From Streptomyces sp. H27-C3 (GTDB lineage Bacteria > Actinomycetota > Actinomycetes > Streptomycetales > Streptomycetaceae): a stretch of DNA of 64,000 nucleotides. Of the stretch, positions 16,102-24,006 are shown piece after piece (position 1 is the stretch's first letter; each line of letters opens with the position of its first letter). The stretch is taken from positions 129,483 to 193,482 of the forward strand of contig NZ_JASITA010000013.1 in the NCBI RefSeq assembly GCF_030063415.1, written 5' to 3'. Both the position numbers and the translations under genes were made by a program. The notes below the pieces were generated by a model. That model searched no databases. It had not been told where the DNA came from and saw nothing but the letters and a program-made list of their open reading frames with translations.

Positions 16102-16911
16102 ATGGAAACGCTGGTGGTAGGGGCGGTGGCGTACACCCCCAACGTCGTGCCCATCTGGGAGGGCATCCGCGACTACTACCGCACAGCCCCCGTCGACATG
16201 GACTTCGTGCTGTTCTCCAACTACGGCCGCCAGGTTGACGCTCTGCTGGCCGGAACCATCGACATTGCCTGGAACACCAACCTGGCCTGGGTACGCACCG
16301 TCCTCCAGGCCGACGGCCACGCCACGGCGCTCGCCATGCGCGACACCGATCTGGCATTCCGCAGCCACCTGGTCTGCCGGGCCGGAGCCGGACTGCGCGG
16401 CCCCGGGGACCTCAAGGGTCGGCGGCTGGCGCTGGGCAGCCGGGACTCCGCGCAGGCGGCGATCCTGCCCCTGCACTACCTGCGTCGCGAAGGCATCAAC
16501 AACGGAGATGTCGAGATCCTGCGCATCGACAGCGACCTGGGGAAGCACGGCGACACCGGCCGCAGCGAACTGGACGCCATCCGGGCCGTACTCGACGGCG
16601 ACGCCGACGCCGCCGCGATCGGCATCACCACCTGGGAGTCCATCGGACGCGACGAACTCATGCCCGGCGCCCTGGAATCCTTCTGGACCAGCCCCGCCTA
16701 CTGCCACTGCAACTTCACCGCCCTCGACACCCTCGATGCGGCACGTGCCGCAACCTGGACCACGCACCTGCTGGCCATGGACTGGGACGACCCCGAACAT
16801 CGCCGCATCCTGGAACTTGAGGGGCTCACACGCTGGGTACGCCCCGAACTCGACGGCTACACCGACCTCTTCCAGGCCGTCGAAGAACAGGACATCGCGT
16901 CGCGATGGTGA
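16102..16911 (+). CDS. Cytosolic PhnD/SsuA-like periplasmic-binding-fold protein
   Basis: A 269-aa protein with the type II periplasmic-binding fold seen in PhnD/SsuA/NMT1 proteins: VLFSNYGRQVDALLAGTIDI, GDLKGRRLALGSRDSAQAA, DGDADAAAIGITTWES. It has no signal peptide, no lipobox and no transporter genes nearby, so it is probably cytoplasmic. Signal-less proteins of this fold include enzymes such as MqnA, MqnD and yeast THI5, making an enzyme or small-molecule sensor the likelier role. GAAGAGGAG precedes the ATG. The C-terminus overlaps the start of the radical SAM gene by seven bases, so the two are coupled. Confidence 0.8.
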   Translation: METLVVGAVAYTPNVVPIWEGIRDYYRTAPVDMDFVLFSNYGRQVDALLAGTIDIAWNTNLAWVRTVLQADGHATALAMRDTDLAFRSHLVCRAGAGLRGPGDLKGRRLALGSRDSAQAAILPLHYLRREGINNGDVEILRIDSDLGKHGDTGRSELDAIRAVLDGDADAAAIGITTWESIGRDELMPGALESFWTSPAYCHCNFTALDTLDAARAATWTTHLLAMDWDDPEHRRILELEGLTRWVRPELDGYTDLFQAVEEQDIASRW

Positions 16912-17888
16912 TCCTCGAGCTGGTCGAGAGAGTCTCCTCCGCAGCGGAGGGGGACATGATCACGCTCCCGCTCGACTCGGCTGACGAACGTGAACTGGCC
17001 GCTGCGTGGTGCGCCCGCACCGGCAACACGCTGGTGGCCGCCGACGACATCAGCGTCACAGTCCGGCGCGGACGCCCGGCGGATCCGGTCGCGGCACTTC
17101 CCGCGGACCGCCGCCCTGGGGCCCGCCTGTGGCTCTATACCAATTTCGACTGCAACCTCGCCTGCGACTACTGCTGCGCACGGTCGTCACCGCAGGCAGC
17201 GCGACGCGCGCTGGGCGTGGACCGGGTACGGGAGATCACGAAGGCCGCCCCGGCCGCCGGAGTCACCGAGATCCTGCTCACCGGCGGCGAACCCTTCATG
17301 CTGCCGGACCTCGGCCAGATCGTCGCCGAATGCACCGCCGCGCTGCCCACCACCCTCCTCACCAACGGCATGCTCTTCCGCGGACACCGGCTCCAGATAC
17401 TCCAGGCCATGCCCCGCGACCGCCTCACCCTGCAGATCAGCCTCGACTCCGCCACCCCGGACCTGCACGACTCCCACCGTGGCAAAGGCACCTGGGCCAA
17501 GGCAGTCGCCGGCATTCGCACAGCCCTTGGCGAGGGCTTCACCGTACGGGTAGCCGCCACGCTCACCACCGACGATCGGAACGAGGAAAACGAGCTTCGG
17601 GCCTTCCTCGACTCGCTCGGCATCCCGCACCGGCACCAAGTCGTCCGGCCCCTCGCCCACCAAGGCGCCGCCGACGACGGCCTGGAACTCACGGTGGAAA
17701 CCCTGATTCCAGAGGTCACCATCACCGCCGACGGCGTGTACTGGCACCCCGTCGGAGCCGACAACGACGAACAGCTCGTCACCCGCGACATCTTCCCCCT
17801 CGACGCCGCCATCGACCTCGTACGGCAGCAGTACCGCGCCCACCAGGCCGCAGCGGACGCCGCTGCCCGCACCTTCCCCTGCGCATGA
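16905..17888 (+). CDS. Radical SAM enzyme with degenerate TusA-like N-terminus
   Basis: A 327-aa radical SAM protein. The cluster-binding motif is CNLACDYC (Cys83, Cys87, Cys90), followed by ILLTGGEPFM near 125-132 for SAM binding and LTLQISLDSATPDLHD. The first 55 residues (VILELVERV, GDMITLPLDS, ELAAAWCARTGNTLV) look like the part of a TusA/SirA sulfur-carrier domain after its CPxP site. The CPxP cysteine itself is absent. The C-terminus lacks an obvious SPASM or twitch Cys cluster. Overlaps the preceding gene by seven bases and closes the cluster. Substrate is unknown; the TusA-like domain and the neighbours suggest a sulfur-containing one. Confidence 0.85.
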   Translation: MVILELVERVSSAAEGDMITLPLDSADERELAAAWCARTGNTLVAADDISVTVRRGRPADPVAALPADRRPGARLWLYTNFDCNLACDYCCARSSPQAARRALGVDRVREITKAAPAAGVTEILLTGGEPFMLPDLGQIVAECTAALPTTLLTNGMLFRGHRLQILQAMPRDRLTLQISLDSATPDLHDSHRGKGTWAKAVAGIRTALGEGFTVRVAATLTTDDRNEENELRAFLDSLGIPHRHQVVRPLAHQGAADDGLELTVETLIPEVTITADGVYWHPVGADNDEQLVTRDIFPLDAAIDLVRQQYRAHQAAADAAARTFPCA

Positions 17889-17899
17889 GCTGATCCTGG

Positions 17900-18065
17900 G
17901 CGAGCAATCCGTTCTACCTGCCAAGCGACAGCCACCCGCCGTGCTCCCGGCCCCGTTCACGCATGAAGACCTTGCTCTCGCGGACGTTGACCTACGCATC
18001 AACCGGGGCCTTGCAGATGGGGCAGACGGACTTGCTGAACTCGACGAACACCTCCTACCGTCCCG
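17900..18065 (-). pseudogene. Remnant resembling the Cys-rich N-terminus of a second radical SAM-type protein
   Basis: On the minus strand, FVEFSKSVCPICKAPVDA is followed by an in-frame TAG and then VNVRESKVFMRERGREHGGW. CPxC followed by KV..ERG.EHG is how a group of radical SAM proteins begins (zinc-binding entry domain). The internal stop and loss of the rest mark it as a relic. Short, so the assignment is weak. No other gene is visible between 17889 and 18180. Confidence 0.35.
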
Positions 18066-18180
18066 CTGCCGGTGAACTCACCTTGCCGGGTGCCTACGTC
18101 GCGTCGTCCACGGTCATCCCCTCTCCGCCTCTGCGATATCGCCCTGCCGCCACAATCGGTGGCGCCGCCGCTGGTGGCCG

Positions 18181-18354
18181 GTGCCGGTGTGCGCAGCCTT
18201 CGACGGGAAGTACGCGTGGCTGGTCGTCGTGGCGGCGCTCAATACGGTCGCCTCCCTCTTCTACTACCTGCGCTGGATCGCCCCGACCATCTCCAGCTTG
18301 ATACGAGAGACACCGCGCACTCTGTCGGTGACGGCGGCCGGGGTCGCGTACACG
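18181..18354 (+). pseudogene. Inverted 3' fragment of nuoN
   Basis: The plus strand encodes AAFDGKYAWLVVVAALNTVA then SLFYYLRWIAPT and a last hydrophobic segment SVTAAGVAYTA, which is the C-terminal part of NADH:quinone oxidoreductase subunit N. The rest of nuoN lies immediately to the right but on the minus strand, so this piece has been inverted. Breakpoint is near 18354. Non-functional. Confidence 0.7.
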
Positions 18355-19449
18355 GCAAGAGCAGGGTGCTGCCGTGCCACGCCCCGGTAGTCCTCGATCG
18401 TCCGGGCCTCAGGAAGTGCGCAGACCACCGCGAACGCTCCGAGGTTGGTGACCGCGTACCCGGCCAGGTAGTAGAGCAGTGCCTTCTGGTCGATGTCCGT
18501 ACGTCCGGCGACCGCCACCGGCATCAGGATGTAGCCGACCTGGCTGACGGTCGAGTGGGCGAGCAGGCGCTTGACGTCCTGCTGGAAGAATGCGGCGAGA
18601 TTACCCAACGTCATTGAGGCGACGGAGAGTACGGCCACAAGGTCGGGCCATGGCGTGGTCGTACCCGAGAGCGGTTCGGCCGCGAACCGATAGAAGGCCG
18701 CCAGGGCCCCGATCTTGGGCAGGGTTGTGAGGAACGCGGCGACGGGCGACGGGCTGCCCTGGACCGTGTCCGGCACCCAGAAGTGGCCTGGCACTCCTCC
18801 TGCTTTGAACAGGATTTCCGCGAGCAGCGCGACCGTGCCGACGGCGACCAGTCCCGCGGGCGCCTCGGGCAGCGCGCCCCGCAGTACCGGGTACGACGTA
18901 CTGCGCCCGGCGGCAAGCAGGACGGTGATTCCTGTGAGCATCACCACGCCGAGGAGCGCACCGACGACGTAGTACTTCAGGGCCGCCCCGGTCCCCGGCC
19001 CGTCCTTGCGAAAGCCCGCGAGCGCGTAGGCGGGCACACTGGCGAGGAGATAGCCGGCGGCGAGCAGCAGCAGGTCCTGGGCTCCGGCCAGCATGAGGGC
19101 ACCTGCGGCTGCGAGTTGCAACAGGACGTAGAACTCCGTCTCGCGTGGGTCACCGCGCAAGGGCGCCGAGGCGAGGGCAAGGATCAGGAGTGTGCCGACG
19201 AGGATGATGATCCTGCTGGTGTTCGTGACCGGGTCGATAGCGAAGGGTTCGCCGAAGGCGGTCGTGGCAGGATCGGTTGCCGCCACCGCGGCGGCCACGA
19301 TGCCCGCGACGCTCGCCGCCCGCGAGCGCGCCGACCACCCATTGCCGGTGGCGCGGCATCCACGCACCGAGCAGCAGCCCCAGGACGGCCGAGGCTGCGA
19401 GCAGCACTTCGGGCAACAGGTCGAGGGGGTTCTCGTTCATCTCGGTCAT
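18355..19449 (-). pseudogene. nuoN pseudogene (frameshifted, 3' end lost to inversion)
   Basis: The minus strand from ATG 19449 (MTEMNENPLDLLPEVLL) runs through the NuoN antiporter-like subunit: LLLLAAGYLLASVPAYALAG, LFKAGGVPGHFWVPD, AAFFQQDVKRLLAHSTVSQVGY, DYRGVARQHPALA. Near 19325 one extra base shifts the frame (VVGALA in one frame, ASVAGIVAAAVAATDP in the next). At about 18354 the NuoN sequence stops; the missing end is on the other strand at 18181-18354. It cannot give a working complex I subunit. Confidence 0.8.
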
Positions 19450-19985
19450 CGCGCGAGCAGCTCCAGCACCCTGCGGGAGGCGGGGTTCGATGATGTCGAG
19501 GACGAACCGGGTTGTGACACCGAGGACGACGCCGAGAACGAGCAGGGGGACAATGGAGATCGCCTCGTGGGCCCGGATGTCACGGAAGGACGGTTCAGCA
19601 CCCGGGGCGATGGCCGGGAGCCGCAACGGGCCGAGGAAGATCTGCCGCAGCGCGCGCAGGAAGAGACCGGCGGTGAGCAGGATTCCGAGAACGGCCAGGC
19701 CCGTCGCCACCGGCTGGGGGCCCAGGCTTCCGGCGAGGATCTGGAACTCGGCGATGAAACCGGCGAAGCCTGGCAGGCCCAGGGATGCGAAGGCGGCGAC
19801 CCCGGTCAAGGCGGCGAAGGTGGGGGCGCGTTCGGCGACACCCGAGTACGCGGAGATCTCATAGGTGCGTCCGCGCTCGTACAGCACACCAGACAGCAGG
19901 AACAGTGCTCCGGTCAGCAGTCCGTGGCTGACCATCTGGAACACGGCCGCGAGCAGCAGAAACAGATCCAGGCTCATCGGCCGCC
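19446..19985 (-). pseudogene. nuoM pseudogene (5' truncated, frameshifted at its end)
   Basis: The minus strand encodes FQMVSHGLLTGALFLLSGVL and ASLGLPGFAGFIAEFQILAG, the C-terminal third of complex I subunit M, including the conserved MVSHGLxTGALF. Before residue DLFLLLAAVF the resemblance ends (about 19985), so the 5' two thirds are missing. Near its end an extra G turns the expected PRLPQVLELLAR-stop into a frame that reads through into nuoN. With the nuoN relic it is what remains of a partial nuo operon. Confidence 0.75.
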
Positions 19986-20095
19986 ACTTCCCGGGATCGG
20001 GTCGTCGGCCGGACGCGACCGCAGGTCGTCGCCACGTGAGCAGCACCGGTAGCAACCGTTCTCACCGCCGACCGCTCAGCCGGTGGTCTTTCGAC

Positions 20096-20926
20096 GCCGG
20101 ACGCGAAACTCACGCCCGCCAGGCAGCCCGCCGGTTGCGGGCTGTGCATCCGCGCGACGGCGATGCCTGGCACTTCGTTGGCGAGACCTTCGAGGCCGCC
20201 GGCGATCTGCAGGCGACCGCCGAGTGGTTCACCGCGGGAATCAGCCACATCCTCGGCGCCGCCGCCCAACTCACTGCCGACACCGTACGCACCGGCCCGC
20301 CCGGCCTCGACATGCTGCTCACCGGCCGCCACCGCGTGCGACGCCAACTCGGCGACCCACGCGACGGATGGGACGACGTCGCCGACCAGGTCCACGACCA
20401 GCTCCCGCCGCTGATGCGCGGCACCCAAACCCTGGACGAGCTCCATCACCCCAGGCGCCTCGCCCAGCTCGACAACGACGACCCCGAGGTCCTGCGCGCC
20501 GAGATCGCCCGGCTCACCGCGCAGGTCGAGCAGCGCCGCAGCGCCCTGAACGCACCGCAGATGACCTGTGCGGTGTTCTGGCCGCAGCAGGAGTTCGCCG
20601 AGCTGCTCCGCCGCTGGCCTGCCTTCGCCGACGACTACGGCACCGATCACGTCCACCACCTGCGTGGGGTGGAGGAGCTGCTGCGTACCCACTCCGACCA
20701 GGGACAGCCCCGCCTGGGTACCGCCCGCGGTACGGTCGACGACTTCGCCGCCGACGCCCGCGACAAAGACCGGGACCCCGCCGCCGAAGGTCTGCGTGCT
20801 TCCTTCGCCGCCGACCTGGCAGCCCGAGGACAAGCGAAGTCCTGGCCCCCGCCCCGCAACGGACCGTGCTGGTGCGCGTCAGGCCGCAAGTACAAGAAAT
20901 GTCACGGCAATCCAGCCCTCACCTGA
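20096..20926 (+). pseudogene. SEC-C motif protein, 5' truncated
   Basis: The frame ending at 20926 encodes a TPR-like region (HPRDGDAWHFVGETFEAAGD), a long helical middle and a C-terminal zinc-binding SEC-C motif (PPRNGPCWCASGRKYKKCHG). No start codon with a ribosome site is in frame near the beginning; the reading frame runs back into the antisense of the nuoM relic. The conserved part begins about 20096, so the first 20-40 residues were probably lost at the junction with the nuo fragments. SEC-C proteins of this type are of unknown function. Could still be expressed from an unrecognised start. Confidence 0.6.
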
Positions 20927-21026
20927 ACATCCCCTGCGGCACCCTGGCACGACGGGCACCCTCCCTGAGCCGCAGAGGCGCTCGCCCTCACGGAGCGACA
21001 GTGCACGCTTCCGGTGGGATGGCAGA

Positions 21027-21959
21027 GTGAGTCCCGTGACCAGTGACGAACTGATGAGCGCCTTGGCCGGACTACGGCGTGCTCAGATAGGTAGTCGCCG
21101 CGCCCCGCACAAGCCGCTGCTATTGCTGTGGCTGCTCGGGCGGTTCGGCACCTCGGGCAGTACCACAGTGACGTACGACGAGGCTGAGGAGCCTGTCAGC
21201 CGTCTGATCAACGACTTCGGGCCGACGGTGATGAGCCGGTCGAGGGCACGGGAGCGGGCTGCGATGCCCTTCGTACATCTCGAGCGCGAGCTGTGGGGGC
21301 TGCACGACCACGACGGCAACCCCATCGGGCCGGACGCCCCAGAGCGCGGGGGCTGGCTCCGTACGCGGGGAGCTCACGGCCAACTGCTTCCCCCGGTCGA
21401 GAAGTTGCTGGCTGACTCGGGCACGCTCGCGGCGGCTGCCCGGCTCCTGCTGGATCAGCACTTCACGCCCGCGCTGGAGGCCGCCATCTGTGATGCCGTC
21501 GGCCTCGATCTGGCAGCCCTGGAGGACTCCGCCTGTCAGCCGACCATGAGGAAGCGCCGCAAGCGCCGACCCGGGTTCGCCGAAGAAGTCCTGCACTCCT
21601 ACGCGTATGCATGCGCCATGTGCGGCTACGACGGCGCGCTCGGCCGAAACCCTGTGGGGCTCGAGGCCGCCCATGTCCGATGGCACAGCCAGGACGGGCC
21701 GGACGAGATGCACAACGGTCTCGCGCTGTGCTCCCTGCACCACACGCTCTTCGACCTGGGCGTCATCGGCCTGATGCCGGACCTGCGAATCCAGGTCTCC
21801 CAGATGTACGTGGCCCGTAGCCATGCGGGACAAACAATCGACGCCCTGCACGGGCAGCCTCTGTCCACGCCCCGGCCCGGACGACCCGTGGTCGAACCCG
21901 ACTTCGTCGTCTGGCACGGGTTGCAGGTCTTTAAGCGGCCTGGAGCACAGGCCACTTAG
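21027..21959 (+). CDS. HNH endonuclease with ScoMcrA-like sulfur-binding (SBD) N-terminus, type IV restriction
   Basis: A 310-aa protein. The N-terminal GSRRAPHKPLLLLWLLGRF then TYDEAEEPVSRLINDFGP is typical of the SBD family that recognises phosphorothioated DNA (ScoMcrA and relatives). The C-terminal HNH nuclease has CAMCGYDG near residue 198, AAHVRWHSQDGPDEMHNG and CSLHHTLFDLG (about 215-242). It would cut incoming DNA bearing phosphorothioate or another modification. Start is uncertain: GTG at 21027 or GTG at 21036. Single gene with its own 100-bp upstream region. Loose similarity to other HNH nucleases is possible, but the combination of both ends is specific. Confidence 0.85.
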   Translation: MSPVTSDELMSALAGLRRAQIGSRRAPHKPLLLLWLLGRFGTSGSTTVTYDEAEEPVSRLINDFGPTVMSRSRARERAAMPFVHLERELWGLHDHDGNPIGPDAPERGGWLRTRGAHGQLLPPVEKLLADSGTLAAAARLLLDQHFTPALEAAICDAVGLDLAALEDSACQPTMRKRRKRRPGFAEEVLHSYAYACAMCGYDGALGRNPVGLEAAHVRWHSQDGPDEMHNGLALCSLHHTLFDLGVIGLMPDLRIQVSQMYVARSHAGQTIDALHGQPLSTPRPGRPVVEPDFVVWHGLQVFKRPGAQAT

Positions 21960-22099
21960 TTCATCGGGTCCGGCGGCGCCCCGTATCGAGACGAGGGTGC
22001 ATACTCCGTCTCGCCCGGGGGCTCCTCCATGTCCATGAGCCGCTGTTTGAGCGCCCGGACGGGTTTCAGCGTCGTACAGTGGAGGGCTGTTGAAGCGTG

Positions 22100-22507
22100 T
22101 CAGGCGCGGACGTCCCGCTGCTGCACTTCCTTGAGTACCGCCGCCACGGTGGCGAAGTCATTGTCCACGTGGAGCACGGTGTGACCGTGGTGGACCGCTG
22201 TCGCGCACACCAGGAGGTCGATGGCTCCCGCGGCGCGGTGTTGCCCTCGTTGTGTGAGCTTGTACTGGGCGGTGTCGACCCAGCGCCACGCATTCTTGGG
22301 GACCGGCGAGAGCTGGCACAGAGCATCCAGCTCCCCGGCCAACTCGTCGCGGTGAGCCGGGCTGGTGGCCGAGCACAGGAACTCAGTGCGCGTGGGCTCA
22401 CAGATACGCAACACCCCGGCGGCGATGTGCCCCTCCCAGGGGCGCAGTGCCCCTGGGGTACGGAACAGGTGCCACAGCGCAGAGGTGTCAACGAGATAGG
22501 TGATCAT
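22100..22507 (-). CDS. vapC: VapC-type PIN-domain toxin, copy 1
   Basis: A 135-aa PIN-domain ribonuclease. Acidic residues of the active site are visible: Asp7 (YLVDTSALW), Glu in EPTRTEFL, Asp in AIDLLVCATA and Asp in HVDNDF. ATG at 22507 overlaps the vapB stop, the usual antitoxin-first order. It lies on the minus strand at the right end of island 1 and is closely similar to the toxin at 43622-44029. Expected to cleave RNA when VapB is degraded, stabilising the element or responding to phage. Confidence 0.92.
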   Translation of the reverse strand: MITYLVDTSALWHLFRTPGALRPWEGHIAAGVLRICEPTRTEFLCSATSPAHRDELAGELDALCQLSPVPKNAWRWVDTAQYKLTQRGQHRAAGAIDLLVCATAVHHGHTVLHVDNDFATVAAVLKEVQQRDVRA

Positions 22508-22737
22508 TCAAAGGCCGCCCGCCGCGCGCGCTTGGCAGCGTCGTGCGCAGCCGCGGCCTCCTCGAACTCGCCGCGCTCGCCTCGCTCGGCCAACTTCTCC
22601 GCAGCCTCAAGCCTCCGGATGCGAGCCACATAATCCCGCAGAGCCGCGTTGACGGTCTCCTTCTTCGTCGTCACGCCCATCAGGCGCATCGCCTCGGCCA
22701 GCGCCTCGTCATCAAGGTCGATCTGGGTAACGGACAT
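22504..22737 (-). CDS. vapB: VapB-type antitoxin, copy 1
   Basis: A 77-aa protein with an N-terminal ribbon-helix-helix (SVTQIDLDDEALAEAMRLMG, then KKETVNAALRDYV) and an Ala/Glu/Arg-rich C-terminal helix that wraps the toxin. ATG at 22737 is chosen over an upstream ATG because it aligns with the second copy at 44026-44259, also 77 aa. Binds its own promoter; the palindrome at 22764-22786 lies 27 bases upstream. Confidence 0.9.
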   Translation of the reverse strand: MSVTQIDLDDEALAEAMRLMGVTTKKETVNAALRDYVARIRRLEAAEKLAERGERGEFEEAAAAHDAAKRARRAAFE

Positions 22738-22763
22738 GCTCACCACCCCACCCATGAGTACAC

Positions 22764-22786
22764 GATGTACATACTTAAGATACATC
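22764..22786 (-). promoter_or_regulatory. VapB operator, copy 1
   Basis: A 23-bp dyad GATGTA-N11-TACATC upstream of vapB. The same dyad with the same arm length and spacing occurs upstream of the second vapB at 44281-44303, although the centres differ. It probably binds the ribbon-helix-helix antitoxin. Confidence 0.6.
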
Positions 22787-22993
22787 ACCAACATTCACTG
22801 TGGGAGCTCCCGCGAGGAGCGGCGGCGCGAAGCCGGATCGGCGAGCTCAAGGCTTCAAGCCCTGATTCTCAGCGCACGCCACGAGATCTACCCAGATCAC
22901 TTTTCAGGCCACATGCGACCCATCGATCATGAGCCGCATTTCGGACACACCGCGCCCTCTGAGTCTCCACTGGATCTTGGTCCGGAGCTAGAG

Positions 22994-23028
22994 TGAGGGC
23001 CCTCATGAGGTTCGCAAGGGACCTCACT
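22994..23028. other. Inverted repeat beside the att site
   Basis: GTGAGGGCCCT and AGGGACCTCAC pair at 10 of 11 positions around a 13-base loop. It lies 44 bases left of the 48-bp att repeat. No T tract, so it is either a terminator without tail or a recombination-protein site. Apart from the vapB operator and this dyad, nothing is seen between 22787 and 23071. Confidence 0.4.
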
Positions 23029-23071
23029 ACAGCATTTGTGCAGGTCAGAACGTTTCTGCACAGGTGATTTG

Positions 23072-23119
23072 AAGTGGGGCGGGTGGGACTCGAACCCACG
23101 GCCGACGGATTATGAGTCC
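23072..23119 (-). repeat. 48-bp direct repeat, left att site of island 2
   Basis: Identical over 48 bases to 57460-57507: tRNA-Met 3' end from the acceptor through the T-arm and variable region into the anticodon loop. After 23119 the match stops abruptly within the anticodon stem, so it is no functional tRNA. This is the duplication left when an element integrates at a tRNA 3' end. ACGTTTCTGCA (23050-23060) lies 12 bases to its left. Confidence 0.92.
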
Positions 23120-23235
23120 TTTGGGGATCTTGGCGGCCCTTGCATTTCTACGCTGGTTTTCGACGTTCTACCAGCTCAGAGTGCGTTCCGTGTGCTGGCG
23201 CTCTGGAGCCTTTGTCAGTCTGTTCCTGTCCTTGC

Positions 23236-23264
23236 GTCCCCAATGTGTCCCCAACGAGTCCCCA
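23236..23264 (+). repeat. Three 11-bp-spaced GTCCCCA repeats inside the left island end
   Basis: GTCCCCA begins at 23236, 23247 and 23258, exactly 11 bases apart, so the copies lie on the same face of the helix. Two copies with the same 11-bp spacing (57229, 57240) lie inside the right end. This is how arm-type binding sites of tyrosine integrases look. The rest of 23120-23385 holds no gene I can support. Confidence 0.65.
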
Positions 23265-23385
23265 CGGGGACGGAGCGGGGAAGCCCGGGGAGGGCCGCGA
23301 CAGCTCGGAGCCGGTAGTTGAACCTCCCCGCAGCGGATTTCCCTTCCAACGCGTAGAGGCGCCGCCCCGTCTCCTGGTAAGTACG

Positions 23386-23967
23386 TCAGCTACTTCCCGG
23401 CACGCCGCCACGGGCGCCTGGCCGCCGCGGCGGCACGGGCAGCGGCGTCGGTGCTGGCCGTGTTGGGGTGAGCGCAGCATCCACGAGATCGATGTCGCCG
23501 CCGATGATGATTTTGCCAAACAGCCACACCAGCCGCGTGGCTCGCGCCACTCCCAGGGCTATGGCCACCGAGGCCAGCCAGTGCGCCCCGCCCGGGTCGC
23601 GCTGCTTCGTGTCGAGGATGATGGTCAGCAAGCACAACCCTGAGACCACCAGTGTTGCGCTGAGGATGCTCATCCAGTTTCGGCGGAATTGCGGCCCCTG
23701 TACGGGATGCGTGCGCAACGTGCGCATGCGCTCTCCGGTGGATGCGGCGTACAGGGTGACAGCCGCGGTGATGAAGCTACCGACGACTGCGGCGACCGTC
23801 GCGGTTGCCGTGTAGACGGCGATCCGTTGCTCTCTGTCGGGCCAGGCCAGTACATCTCCGCCGCCTGTGATCCACACAGCCGTCAGATGTATGCCGGTGA
23901 CCGTCAGCGCGAGGATCCAGTCCACCGCAGGTCTGCCCACCCACTGTCGCCACAGCCAATCCAGCAC
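23386..23967 (-). CDS. Four-helix membrane protein of unknown function
   Basis: A 193-aa protein with four hydrophobic segments (about residues 15-35, 47-73, 98-120, 127-150; for example WILALTVTGIHLTAVWI and ILSATLVVSGLCLLTIIL) and a Pro/Arg-rich cytoplasmic tail (PVPPRRPGARGG). GTG at 23967 is the first start. It is the first gene inside island 2 and lies 39 bases after the next minus-strand gene ends, so both may be one transcript, divergent from the BREX operon. I recognise no family. Confidence 0.75.
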   Translation of the reverse strand: MLDWLWRQWVGRPAVDWILALTVTGIHLTAVWITGGGDVLAWPDREQRIAVYTATATVAAVVGSFITAAVTLYAASTGERMRTLRTHPVQGPQFRRNWMSILSATLVVSGLCLLTIILDTKQRDPGGAHWLASVAIALGVARATRLVWLFGKIIIGGDIDLVDAALTPTRPAPTPLPVPPRRPGARGGVPGSS

Positions 23968-24006
23968 GCGTCCCCCACTCCTGACTGCTGCTTAGAGTAG
24001 CGGCCG

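Noticed and set aside
16102..16911. Binding protein of an ABC importer
   Set aside because: No signal peptide, no lipobox, and no permease or ATPase gene in the cluster.
18072..18617. Plus-strand gene over the nuoN relic
   Set aside because: The frame is antisense to clear NuoN coding sequence and has no recognisable protein features.
22549..22996. Plus-strand ORFs over vapB and its upstream region
   Set aside because: Antisense to vapB; no ribosome site or family resemblance.
23072..23140. Functional second tRNA-Met
   Set aside because: The copy ends within the anticodon stem; what follows (TTTGGGGATC) cannot complete the stem or D-arm.
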